Positions 55,012 through 63,081 of a stretch of DNA of 64,000 nt are shown in pieces. A program made the translations under genes and the position numbers. Under the pieces are notes generated by a model. The model was not told where the DNA came from, searched no databases, and worked only from the letters and a program-made list of their open reading frames with translations. How positions within the stretch are numbered: position 1 is the first letter of the stretch; each line of letters starts with the position of its first letter. The stretch lies in assembly GCF_014023275.1 (NCBI RefSeq), contig NZ_CP054697.1, forward strand, positions 186,001 through 250,000. The letters run 5' to 3'. The DNA is from Nostoc edaphicum CCNP1411 (GTDB lineage Bacteria; Cyanobacteriota; Cyanobacteriia; Cyanobacteriales; Nostocaceae).

Positions 55012-56562
55012 TTAGTGCAAGCGTGCAATCAAGCGATCGCCAACTCGCAAAGCATTGGCAATAATAGTTAAAGCCGGACTCACCCCAGAGTTAGACGGGA
55101 AGAAACTACCATCAACAACATAGAGATTATTCACATCATGGGTGCGACAATCGAGGTCAAGCACAGATGTTTTTGTATCTTCCCCAAATCGGCAAGTACC
55201 GCACTGATTCGCCACCACTTGAATCGGGCTATCACTACGGGGATAAATACCGCGACGAAACACCGGGTTTTCCGAAGTGCGGTCTACAGCTTTTAGCACA
55301 TCAGTCCAGCGATAAATCAGGCGATCGTGTGCCTCAGTATTATTAGGCGTATAATCCAAATACAACTTATCACCCACTACCCGCACTCGATTTTTTGAGT
55401 CAGGTAAATCTTCCGTTTGTAACCACCAACCAATAGAATGATTGGCTAACTGTCGCATTCCAAACCCAGGTACTAACCTCGACATCAGCGATAACAAAGG
55501 CGATGCTTCGGCGGGAATCATCTCTTGTAGAATACTACCTGTATTTTGAATATGACCCATCGGGAAAGGAAAATCTGATTCTCCCCAATAAAAATCATTG
55601 ACAGAGATTGTTTTCTGAAAAACCGTTGGGTTTGGTGTTGGACTAAGTTGCACCATAGCCGTCATCAGATGTTTCATAAAATTACGTCCCACCAAATCGG
55701 AACTATTAGCAAGTCCCTTTGGGTGTTTGTCATTTGCAGAACGCAACAGCAACGCCGCCGAATTTACCGCACCACAAGCTAGAACTACGATATCTGCAAA
55801 AAATAGATAGGATTGTCCATCAATTTCTGCTTCCACAGCTTTTACTTCCACACCAGAAGGGTTAGTGTGTAAACGCACAACCTTAGCTGAGGTTTTCAAG
55901 GTGACGTTAGAATATGACAAAGCTGGGTTAATTCCCACAGTATGAGCATCAGCTTTGGCATCTATTTTACAAGGGAAACCATCACAAGTATGACATCGGA
56001 TACAATCACTCTTGAGTGCTAAAGGTAAATTTGTTGGATGTAGCCCTTGTTGGGAGATAGCATCAGCAATTGTTTGCATCCGCGCTTCGTGACTTACTTC
56101 TGCATAAGGATAAGTTTCGCTGCGGGGTGGTTCTGTTGGGTCATTGCCTAGTTTACCGTGGACGTGGTAGAGTTTCTCGGCTTCAGTGTAATAGGGTTCA
56201 AAGTCTTGGTATTTCAAAGGCCATGCAGTCGAAATTCCATCTTGATGTTTGACCTCTTGAAAATCCCGTTCCCGCATCCGTAACAGCGCTGCACCATATA
56301 CTTTTGTATTTCCGCCTACCCAATAGTTAATTTGAGGGCGAAAAGGTTCGCCGGCGCTGTCGTACCATTGTTCTTGAGTGTGATAACGTTCTTTTTTAAA
56401 GACTTCAACAGCACTCCAATTTTCTTCTTCTTTGGGGAGAAAATTGCTGCGTTCTAGAATTAAGATTTTCTTGCCAGATGGTGCGAGTTTATATGCTAAT
56501 GTACCGCCACCAGCACCGGTGCCAACAATAATAATGTCGTAGTGTTGATCGTCAATAATCAT
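55012..56562 (-). CDS. GMC-family FAD oxidoreductase (choline/glucose dehydrogenase-like)
   Basis: This 516-residue flavoprotein starts with the FAD-binding Rossmann motif IIVGTGAGGGTLAYKL (about 10-25), then NYWVGGNTKVYGAALLRMR and the C-terminal GMC signature region GTCRFGEDTKTSVLDLDCRT with VDGSFFPSNSGVSPALTIIA. The start at 56562 (MIIDDQHYD) is preferred over an upstream frame start at 56682, because the FAD motif follows directly. It lies 80 bp after ctaE and looks like the last gene of the oxidase operon, so it may feed electrons to quinone. The substrate is unknown. Confidence 0.88.
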   Translation of the reverse strand: MIIDDQHYDIIIVGTGAGGGTLAYKLAPSGKKILILERSNFLPKEEENWSAVEVFKKERYHTQEQWYDSAGEPFRPQINYWVGGNTKVYGAALLRMRERDFQEVKHQDGISTAWPLKYQDFEPYYTEAEKLYHVHGKLGNDPTEPPRSETYPYAEVSHEARMQTIADAISQQGLHPTNLPLALKSDCIRCHTCDGFPCKIDAKADAHTVGINPALSYSNVTLKTSAKVVRLHTNPSGVEVKAVEAEIDGQSYLFFADIVVLACGAVNSAALLLRSANDKHPKGLANSSDLVGRNFMKHLMTAMVQLSPTPNPTVFQKTISVNDFYWGESDFPFPMGHIQNTGSILQEMIPAEASPLLSLMSRLVPGFGMRQLANHSIGWWLQTEDLPDSKNRVRVVGDKLYLDYTPNNTEAHDRLIYRWTDVLKAVDRTSENPVFRRGIYPRSDSPIQVVANQCGTCRFGEDTKTSVLDLDCRTHDVNNLYVVDGSFFPSNSGVSPALTIIANALRVGDRLIARLH

Positions 56563-56642
56563 AAGGGTTTTTCTTTGAGAAGGAAATGAGAAAGCAGGGG
56601 GGCAGAGGGGCAGGGGAGAGGAGGATTTTTCAGATAAAGTAT

Positions 56643-57263
56643 TTATTGCCAGATATAAATGAGGAAAAATAAAATAATCCAAATTACATCAACAAAGTGC
56701 CAAAATAGGGAAGTAGCATCTACGCCAAAATGGCCTTGATCGTAATTACCAGGAATAAGCGATCGTACTAACATAATTAACTGCAACACCACACCAGTAA
56801 AAACGTGCAACCCGTGGAATCCTGTTAACAAGTAGAACATTCCCCCGAATACGCCAGATGTCACACTAAAATGCAGGCTACTCCATTCAACTGCTTGACC
56901 ATACAAGAAGTAGCTACCCATCGCCATTGTTGTTGACCAAAGCAGACGGAATCCCCACATATTATGGCGTTTCAGGGCAAGTTCCGCGAAATAAATCACA
57001 AAGCTACTAGAAACCAGAATTACCGTATTAATCGCCGGTTCCCTAACCTCCAATCCCTCTACACCAGGAGGTAGCCAATCAGGAGTCGTGGTTTTATAAA
57101 CAATATATCCTGCGAAAAAACTCAGAAAAATGATGCTTTCCGAAAGTAAAAATACGATAAAGCCAAACATACTATTGGCGGCTTCATCATGAGTATGTTC
57201 AACAGTCCTCGTCTCCAAAGACTCCTGCAACTCTTCTCGACTAATAGAACTATTCACAGTCAT
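56643..57263 (-). CDS. ctaE: Heme-copper oxidase subunit III
   Basis: This 206-residue protein has five membrane helices (FIVFLLSESIIFLSFFAGYI, VILVSSSFVIYFAELALK, GFHGLHVFTGVVLQLIMLV and VDVIWIILFFLIYIWQ are clear). The family usually keeps a conserved Glu in LLSESI and the H-x-D pattern. It stabilises subunit I. The gene is 117 bp after ctaD and lies in the ctaC-D-E order. The name follows the heme-copper oxidase type of subunit I. Confidence 0.92.
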   Translation of the reverse strand: MTVNSSISREELQESLETRTVEHTHDEAANSMFGFIVFLLSESIIFLSFFAGYIVYKTTTPDWLPPGVEGLEVREPAINTVILVSSSFVIYFAELALKRHNMWGFRLLWSTTMAMGSYFLYGQAVEWSSLHFSVTSGVFGGMFYLLTGFHGLHVFTGVVLQLIMLVRSLIPGNYDQGHFGVDATSLFWHFVDVIWIILFFLIYIWQ

Positions 57264-57380
57264 AGTTGAATTTTCACTAATTTTTTTTTGGTTTGTAGTG
57301 GGGACTTTAGTCCTCTCCTGGAAACAAAATTAAGGACTGAAGTCCTTACTACGAACATCGCACTAGGTTTCAAGTATGAA

Positions 57381-59063
57381 TTAATTCAAATCTCTTGCTA
57401 ACTCTTGCTTTTCCAAATTCGCCGTCAACGGTTCAGACTTCCCATACCCATAAGGTTCAGAAATCACCACAGGAATCTCCTCAAAATTCTCCACCGGCGG
57501 CGGAGAAGCCACCAGCCACTCCAACCCAATAGCCCGCCAAGGATTATCCGGTGCTTTCTCACCCTGCACCCAAGAACCAATCATGTTCAAAATAAAGGGT
57601 AGTGTAGACATCCCCAACAAAAATCCACCAATACTAGCAATCACATTCCAAAAAGCATATTCTGGGTCGTAGGAAGAAACCCGACGCAACATCCCTTGTA
57701 AGCCTAATGGGTGCATGGGTAAAAAATTCAGGTTAGTCCCGATGAATGATAACCAAAAATGCAGCTTACCCAAGCCTTCGTAGTACATCCGCCCAGTCAT
57801 CTTGGGAAACCAATGATAAAAGGCGGCAAACATCCCCATTGTCACAGTCCCGTAGAGGACGTAATGAAAGTGACCCACGACAAAGTAAGTATTATTAACG
57901 TGAATATCAATCGGTACAGAGGAAAGCATAATGCCTGTGATACCGGCAAACACAAACATAATCAATCCACCCAAAGCAAACAGCATCGGGGTAGTCAGCC
58001 GCAGTTTACCTCCCCAAATTGTCGCCACCCAAGCAAACACCTTAATCCCCGTGGGTACGGAAACGAACATTGTGGAAACCATGAACACTATCCGCATCCA
58101 GGCTGGTGTACCACTGGCAAACATGTGATGTACCCAAACAAAACCACTTACGCCGGCAATCAATAGTGAGGAAACGGCAACTACTTTGTAGCCAAACAGA
58201 GGTTTACGGCTATAAACTGGGAAGATTTCGGAAAAGATGCCAAAAACAGGTAGTATGATTACGTAAACTGCTGGATGTGAATAGAACCAGAAAAAATGTT
58301 GAAAGAGAACTGCATTACCGCCCTTAGCAGGGTCAAAGAAGGCTGTACCAATGCTGAGGTCAAGTAGCAGCATGACTGCACCTGCCGTCAGTGCAGGCAA
58401 TCCAAACAGTTGGATAATCTGGGCGCTGAACACTGCCCAAACATAAGCCGGCATCCGAAAGAAGGTCATTCCTGGTGCGCGCATTTTGACAATTGTGGTA
58501 ACAAAATTAACACCACCCATAATCGAGGATACACCCGATATGGCTACAGCTATCAGCCAGAGAAATTGACCGTTAATGAGATTACCTGTAGGGTTTTGCA
58601 AGCTAACTGGGGGATAAGACCACCAACCTGCTTGGGCTGGGCCACCAGGTAGGAAGAAACTAGCCATCAGGATAATTCCAAATACTGGCACCATCCAGAA
58701 GGCTACGGCATTCAGGCGGGGAAATGCCATATCTCGCGCCCCAATCATTAGCGGGACAAGGTAGTTTGCTAGACCAACTAAGACGGGAAAAGTCCACAAG
58801 AACAGCATTATAGTGCCGTGCATGGTGAACATGGCATTATAAACGGTGCGGTCAACTAAATCGGCTTCTGGGGTAATCAGTTCGCCGCGAATAATCATTG
58901 CCAAGATGCCACCGATCAGAAAGAAGATGAATGAGGTGACAATATATTGGATACCGATAACTTTGTGGTCGGTGCTGAAGGTGAAGTAGGTTTTCCAGGT
59001 GGTGGGGGGATGGTGGTGTGTTTCTAGTAGTATTTTGGGATTTTCGATTTGGGTATTTGTCAT
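57381..59063 (-). CDS. ctaD: Heme-copper oxidase subunit I of ARTO type
   Basis: This 560-residue subunit I has about 12 helices. Key residues include the haem a ligand region MTMHGTIMLFLWTFPVL and the CuB/cross-link helix FWFYSHPAVYVIIL with H263. The motif is YSHPAV, not GHPEV, so the proton-channel glutamate is replaced by Ala and the enzyme is of the A2 class. VHHMFASG gives the next His pair, and VVGHFHYVLYGTVT supplies the haem a3 and a ligands. The start ATG 59063 (MTNTQIENP) is preferred, with GTG 59075 as an alternative. Confidence 0.93.
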   Translation of the reverse strand: MTNTQIENPKILLETHHHPPTTWKTYFTFSTDHKVIGIQYIVTSFIFFLIGGILAMIIRGELITPEADLVDRTVYNAMFTMHGTIMLFLWTFPVLVGLANYLVPLMIGARDMAFPRLNAVAFWMVPVFGIILMASFFLPGGPAQAGWWSYPPVSLQNPTGNLINGQFLWLIAVAISGVSSIMGGVNFVTTIVKMRAPGMTFFRMPAYVWAVFSAQIIQLFGLPALTAGAVMLLLDLSIGTAFFDPAKGGNAVLFQHFFWFYSHPAVYVIILPVFGIFSEIFPVYSRKPLFGYKVVAVSSLLIAGVSGFVWVHHMFASGTPAWMRIVFMVSTMFVSVPTGIKVFAWVATIWGGKLRLTTPMLFALGGLIMFVFAGITGIMLSSVPIDIHVNNTYFVVGHFHYVLYGTVTMGMFAAFYHWFPKMTGRMYYEGLGKLHFWLSFIGTNLNFLPMHPLGLQGMLRRVSSYDPEYAFWNVIASIGGFLLGMSTLPFILNMIGSWVQGEKAPDNPWRAIGLEWLVASPPPVENFEEIPVVISEPYGYGKSEPLTANLEKQELARDLN

Positions 59064-59106
59064 AGGATGTTTCACGCAGAGGCGCAGAGGCGCAGAGAAA
59101 TTGAGT

Positions 59107-60030
59107 TTAAGAGGAGAAATTGACTAGAGGCGGTGGTGCGGGTATGACTGTGGGATAGCCTGTGGTGAATGCCCCTTTGATTTTTTGGGTGTATTCGTTG
59201 GCGGCTTGATTATTGGCGGGGACTGGTTTATGGGTTGCAGCTAATTTCAGCCATTGGTCGTAATCTGCTGTTGATTCGACTACTACATCTGCTTGCATGG
59301 CTGCAAAGTAAGTACCGCTAAATTGAGAATCGCGCAGTCGATATTTGCCGGGGCGAATGGGAGTAAATTCAAAGTCGATGGTTTGCTTGGGAATTATGTC
59401 TTGTTTGAGTCGAAAGGCAGGAATGTAAAAGCCGTGGAGAACGTCTGCTGATTGGAGTGCTAAACTAACGCGCCGATTTGCTGGTAGATGTAATTCTGTG
59501 CTGGTAACATTCTGGTTGGGGTAGCGAAAGACCCAAGCCCATTGTTTGGCAAGCACTTCTATTTTTTCAACTGGTATGGAGTTAGAGGCGGTGATTGAAA
59601 ATGTCCCCTTCTCCTCCATTGTTGCTGCATGGGCTGATGCCATTTTATGTATGTGCATGGCTTCCATTGGCCCTTGAATCGCCATTTCTGCATAGATGTT
59701 GTAACTGTAGGTTGCAATCCACAGTACCAACAGAATGGGAATTGTTGTCCAAACTACTTCTAAGGTGACATTTCCTTCAATTGGCGGGCCATCGCTGGTG
59801 TCATATTTACCTGCGCGATGGAAAATTATGGAATAGATGACGGTTCCAGTTACACCCAGGAAAATGAAGGTTCCCAAGGTGACTAAAAAGCTAAAGAGTT
59901 CATCTATGAGTTTGGATTCGGCGGCGGCTTGGGGGGGAAACCAGGAATAGGCTTGTTCTCCCATCCAGAGGCTAGCAGCTGTGAGGGCGATCGCACAGCC
60001 AATTAAAATCAAAATATTCTGAATTTTCAT
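59107..60030 (-). CDS. ctaC: Oxidase subunit II lacking the CuA site (ARTO-type)
   Basis: This 307-residue protein has an N-terminal signal anchor, two transmembrane helices (about 3-22 and 42-65) and a periplasmic cupredoxin-like domain. The normal CuA motif CxExCxxxHxxM is replaced by D234, Q236, S238, F242 and M245. The first His of the site (H199 in VLHGFYIPAF) remains. Without the two cysteines and the second His, CuA cannot form, so the enzyme cannot take electrons from cytochrome c or plastocyanin and is probably a quinol oxidase. This is the signature of the cyanobacterial alternative oxidase, ARTO (Cox3-type). Confidence 0.92.
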   Translation of the reverse strand: MKIQNILILIGCAIALTAASLWMGEQAYSWFPPQAAAESKLIDELFSFLVTLGTFIFLGVTGTVIYSIIFHRAGKYDTSDGPPIEGNVTLEVVWTTIPILLVLWIATYSYNIYAEMAIQGPMEAMHIHKMASAHAATMEEKGTFSITASNSIPVEKIEVLAKQWAWVFRYPNQNVTSTELHLPANRRVSLALQSADVLHGFYIPAFRLKQDIIPKQTIDFEFTPIRPGKYRLRDSQFSGTYFAAMQADVVVESTADYDQWLKLAATHKPVPANNQAANEYTQKIKGAFTTGYPTVIPAPPPLVNFSS

Positions 60031-60636
60031 TTACTTCAATACCGCGTTAATGTCTTTACCCAATCTCAGTAATTTATCAGCAGTATTATGTACGCCAAAT
60101 TCTGCCGCTAGTTGCGCTCCTAATGTGCCGTGAACGAACATAATAAACATGATGAAAAACCCTGCTGCAAGATAACTCCACTGCACTTGTTGACCGACAT
60201 CTTTTCGCCATAAATAACGCTGAAATCCTCTCCATACAGTCATGCCAATAATCAGCGCTAAGAGGAGGACACCACCGACACCATGCCATAGCATTGTCTC
60301 CATCCCTTGTAATCCCCAAGCACTTTTTAAATCTGTTGGTGGTTCTGCCAACATGATTTCGTAAAAGCCTGCGGCCACGGTGAAAAAGGTGATGATGGCT
60401 GAAGCCAGCATATTGTACCAACCCACATCAAAGAAGCCGGCACGATTAGCGGGTATTGCCAAAAATTTGAAAACTGGTTTTTCTAGGGGGAATAGTACAC
60501 CAACAATATCAAAGGCAATGGCGACGATAAATAAACCCAAGGTGAGATGGACTAAGTTGGGATGAACGGGAATGCTGTAAGGTAGTCCGTTTGCACCTAG
60601 TTGCGATCTGAGTTGTTCAATTAGTTGGGTATTCAT
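60031..60636 (-). CDS. DUF2231-type membrane protein of the oxidase operon, second copy
   Basis: This 201-residue protein has four hydrophobic helices (for example HLTLGLFIVAIAFDIVGVLF and AAGFFIMFIMFVHGTLGAQL) and short polar ends. DUF2231 proteins accompany cox3-like operons in Nostocales. The start ATG 60636 overlaps the previous stop by ATGA (60633-60636), which is preferred over an upstream GTG. CtaC begins immediately after its stop codon (60030). It may assist assembly or bind haem. Neither is shown by sequence. Confidence 0.78.
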   Translation of the reverse strand: MNTQLIEQLRSQLGANGLPYSIPVHPNLVHLTLGLFIVAIAFDIVGVLFPLEKPVFKFLAIPANRAGFFDVGWYNMLASAIITFFTVAAGFYEIMLAEPPTDLKSAWGLQGMETMLWHGVGGVLLLALIIGMTVWRGFQRYLWRKDVGQQVQWSYLAAGFFIMFIMFVHGTLGAQLAAEFGVHNTADKLLRLGKDINAVLK

Positions 60637-61133
60637 CGCAAAATACCTGCCTTCACAGCTTCTACAACTGGTACTGTGTGCAGTCCATACACCCACACTA
60701 ATTCATCTCCCAAATACACTTGGAAGAACACCAAACAAGTTAAAAGTAGTCCCACTCCCAGATAGGGAACTGGTAATTTTTCTGGGTCACGTAACCGAAT
60801 GACATAACGCCAACCTGTTATCGCGGCGATGATTCCTGAAAGCGACCAGCCAATCAGGGTATGTAAATTTAGGATTGGTTCAACTGCGTTGTAAGGTTCG
60901 GCTAAACCCGCTTCAATCTGACCAAAGATGATCGCAATAAAAATGGCGATCGTGGCGAAAAACATATTCCACCAACTGACTTCAAAAAGACGGGCGTTAT
61001 GGCTAAAATAACCAACTACATCACAGAAGAAGGCGAACAATACCATTGCAATCACGAAGTGGACAACTATCGGATGGATTGTATCTGGGTAAGGTAAGTT
61101 GTGGTCGTTCAAAGGTGGAAGATATTCAAACAT
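60633..61133 (-). CDS. DUF2231-type membrane protein of the oxidase operon, first copy
   Basis: This 166-residue protein has the N-terminal DTIHPIVVHFVIAMVLFAFF helix typical of DUF2231, and three further helices. Histidines at the ends of the first helix (IHPIVVHF) could ligate haem or metal. The ATG at 61133 has a GGGAG ribosome site, so it is preferred over 61178. The operon promoter and operator lie upstream (61284). It overlaps the next gene by 4 bp. Confidence 0.78.
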   Translation of the reverse strand: MFEYLPPLNDHNLPYPDTIHPIVVHFVIAMVLFAFFCDVVGYFSHNARLFEVSWWNMFFATIAIFIAIIFGQIEAGLAEPYNAVEPILNLHTLIGWSLSGIIAAITGWRYVIRLRDPEKLPVPYLGVGLLLTCLVFFQVYLGDELVWVYGLHTVPVVEAVKAGILR

Positions 61134-61283
61134 GGTCTGCTCCCGTGCAAATATCCTGCACTTAGTTAAACTTAACAAATATATTCTTCAAATAATGTCT
61201 TCAATAATTATTGATCTGGATATTCTTTAACTTTTTTCTAGATTTTTTAGTTTGACAAAATGTCAGAGAAAAGAATGACAGTC

Positions 61284-61295
61284 TGTCTTTTGACA
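61284..61295. promoter_or_regulatory. TGTCTTTTGACA operator upstream of the ARTO operon
   Basis: The exact complement of the shared operator, 151 bp before the first DUF2231 gene, is surrounded by extra half sites (TTTGACAAAATGTCAGAG, 61251-61268, and AATGACAGTC). The promoter thus has at least three potential half-operators. Confidence 0.7.
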
Positions 61296-61548
61296 TTTGT
61301 AAAAATCTCATCATAAAATAGATAGACTACTTGATACAGCTTCTAAGTAATCTGGGTTAAAGATAACTGCTTGCTCAGAAGAGATTGAATATTTGGTAAA
61401 TTTTATTGATTGAGTTGAAATACGCATATTCCTTAATTAATGAACAATTGGAGGTTTAATCAAGATTGTAATGAGCTTCAATTCCTGGAAAAAATTAAGC
61501 CAACTGAAGCTAAAAATCCCCTCCGACCTTAAGTCAGTCGGTGTGAAA

Positions 61549-61560
61549 TGTCAAAAGACA
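61549..61560. promoter_or_regulatory. TGTCAAAAGACA operator upstream of the blaI-like gene
   Basis: The exact 12-mer, 111 bp before the repressor ATG, is followed by AGTTGTCAGA and ACAGCTTGTCA half sites. Autoregulation of the repressor is the simplest reading. Confidence 0.7.
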
Positions 61561-61670
61561 AGTTGTCAGATTGAAGTGCGACAGCTTGTCAAAGTTAGTT
61601 ATGAAGTTTTCAAGCAAATTTATCATAAATAAATTCTGGTTAATCTAGTTAAAAGACACTAAAAATAAAG

Positions 61671-62090
61671 ATGAGTTCTCTGCCAAATTACCGCCCCAAC
61701 AAACTGAAATTAGGCCCATTAGAAGCAGAGATTTTAAACATTATTTACTCTCTGGATTCTGCCACAGTCAAAGAGATACATGAACGCATCATTGCTGATC
61801 CAGAACGCGAGTTAACTTATTCCTCAGTAGCAACAATACTGGATCGTCTTAGCAATAAGGGTTGGCTAGAATGTGTTAAACAGCACCGCCACTATATTTG
61901 GCGACCTTTGATTTCCTATTCTGAAGCACAAGCGTTAGAGGCTTATGAACAGTTACAGAAATTTCTCGAATTGGGCAAGCCGGAGATTGTAGCTGCTTTT
62001 GCTGACAGTCTGGATGAGGCTAGTGTGGCACAGTTTGAGGCGATCGCCCAAAAAATCCAAGCACTTCGTGAACTCAGGGAGAAGAAGTAA
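61671..62090 (+). CDS. BlaI/MecI/CopY-family winged-helix repressor (PetR-like)
   Basis: This 139-residue repressor has a winged-helix domain (about 13-85: KLGPLEAEILNIIYSLDSA, VKEIHERI, LTYSSVATILDRLSNKGWLE) and a C-terminal dimerisation helix with QLQKFLELGKPEIV and FEAIAQKIQALREL. BlaI-type repressors bind as dimers to inverted TGTC/GACA or TACA/TGTA sites and are destroyed by partner proteases. The M56 gene overlaps by one base (TAATG). In Synechocystis the homologous PetR-PetP pair controls copper-responsive genes. This supports the prediction that it binds TGTCAAAAGACA, including its own promoter. Confidence 0.88.
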   Translation: MSSLPNYRPNKLKLGPLEAEILNIIYSLDSATVKEIHERIIADPERELTYSSVATILDRLSNKGWLECVKQHRHYIWRPLISYSEAQALEAYEQLQKFLELGKPEIVAAFADSLDEASVAQFEAIAQKIQALRELREKK

Positions 62091-62935
62091 TGCATCTGTT
62101 GATGGTAGTGATGGCGTTAATCCTAGCTTGGTACTTGAGATATTATTGGTCATCCCCTATGGGAAGCTGGACAGAACGTTTTCCCCGCGCCTTGTTGCTA
62201 TTTCTCCTACCGCCATTACTTCTGTTAACCACAACATTTGCAGTGTTTTGTATGGGGCCTCATGGACATATTATGGTTTGGGGGTGGGAAGGTTGGGTTA
62301 GCTACGGACTTGCCATCAGTTTCTTAGGATTTGCAGGTATCTTATGGCTGAAGTTGGCATGGGAGGGAAACCGGATGCTAGAACAAATTCGCACCTATCC
62401 CATAGTTTGTGTTTACGGTACACCAGCACGCTTACTAAATGCGCCTGTTGTTTATTGTGCTTTGGTTGGTTTTTGGGAACCTGAGTTAATTATCAGTCAG
62501 GGATTATTAGATACCTTAGATGTCCCCCATCTCAAAGCTGTACTAGCCCATGAAGATGGACATCGCCACTACCGCGATACCTGTTGGTTTTTCTTTTTGG
62601 GGTGGCTACGTCAGTTAACCTCTTGGCTACCGCACACAGAATCTTTATGGCAAGAGTTGTTACTTTTAAGAGAAATACGGGCTGATTATTGGGCAACTAG
62701 GCAAGTTGATAATCTTTTATTGGCAGAGGCTTTACTCTTGGTTGTCAATACTCCAATTTTACTAGAGGTAAATTTTTGTGCAGCTTTTGCCCAGCATATT
62801 CCAACTAATCATGTCACACAGAGAATAGATGTTCTTTTGCAGCAACCAGATTCTATAGGACAGCCAAAAATATGGTCTTGGGTGTGGTTAATTTTGGTGC
62901 TTGTGCCATTGCTGGTGATTCCGTTTCATAATTAG
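62090..62935 (+). CDS. M56-family membrane metalloprotease (BlaR1/PetP-like)
   Basis: This 281-residue protein has hydrophobic helices at the N-terminus (about 1-20, 35-58, 68-92), then the zinc site H154-E155-D156-G157-H158 and a downstream E195-x3-D199, and a last helix at about 258-277. This matches M56 peptidases without the penicillin-sensing domain of BlaR1. It probably cleaves the repressor encoded just before. The signal it senses is unknown. Copper is reported for PetP, and iron or redox state would fit the neighbours here. Confidence 0.87.
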   Translation: MHLLMVVMALILAWYLRYYWSSPMGSWTERFPRALLLFLLPPLLLLTTTFAVFCMGPHGHIMVWGWEGWVSYGLAISFLGFAGILWLKLAWEGNRMLEQIRTYPIVCVYGTPARLLNAPVVYCALVGFWEPELIISQGLLDTLDVPHLKAVLAHEDGHRHYRDTCWFFFLGWLRQLTSWLPHTESLWQELLLLREIRADYWATRQVDNLLLAEALLLVVNTPILLEVNFCAAFAQHIPTNHVTQRIDVLLQQPDSIGQPKIWSWVWLILVLVPLLVIPFHN

Positions 62936-62974
62936 AGGAATTAGGTGAGTATTTGAGTTCTTTTTGACAATAAC

Positions 62975-63065
62975 AGGACTTATGTAAACAATAGCCGAAA
63001 CCCTTATTTTCACGTATGGGCAATTCATGAATTGCCCATACAGCGTGTACTTTTGCGTAAGTCCT
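62975..63065. repeat. MITE-like palindromic element
   Basis: Outer arms AGGACTTATGTAAA (62975-62988) and TTTGCGTAAGTCCT (63052-63065) are complementary with two mismatches. Inside lies a perfect 28-bp palindrome from GTATGGGCAATT (63014) to AATTGCCCATAC (63041). The element fills most of the gap between the protease gene and the TPR gene. Confidence 0.65.
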
Positions 63066-63081
63066 AAATAATTAGACAGTT

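Noticed and set aside
55012..56682. Longer GMC oxidoreductase with a 40-residue N-terminal extension
   Set aside because: The extension crosses a purine-rich repeat, and the FAD motif follows directly on the internal ATG at 56562.
57759..58166. 135-codon plus-strand ORF within ctaD
   Set aside because: It is antisense to conserved heme-copper oxidase residues, with no ribosome site and His/Lys/Asn-rich composition from an antisense frame.
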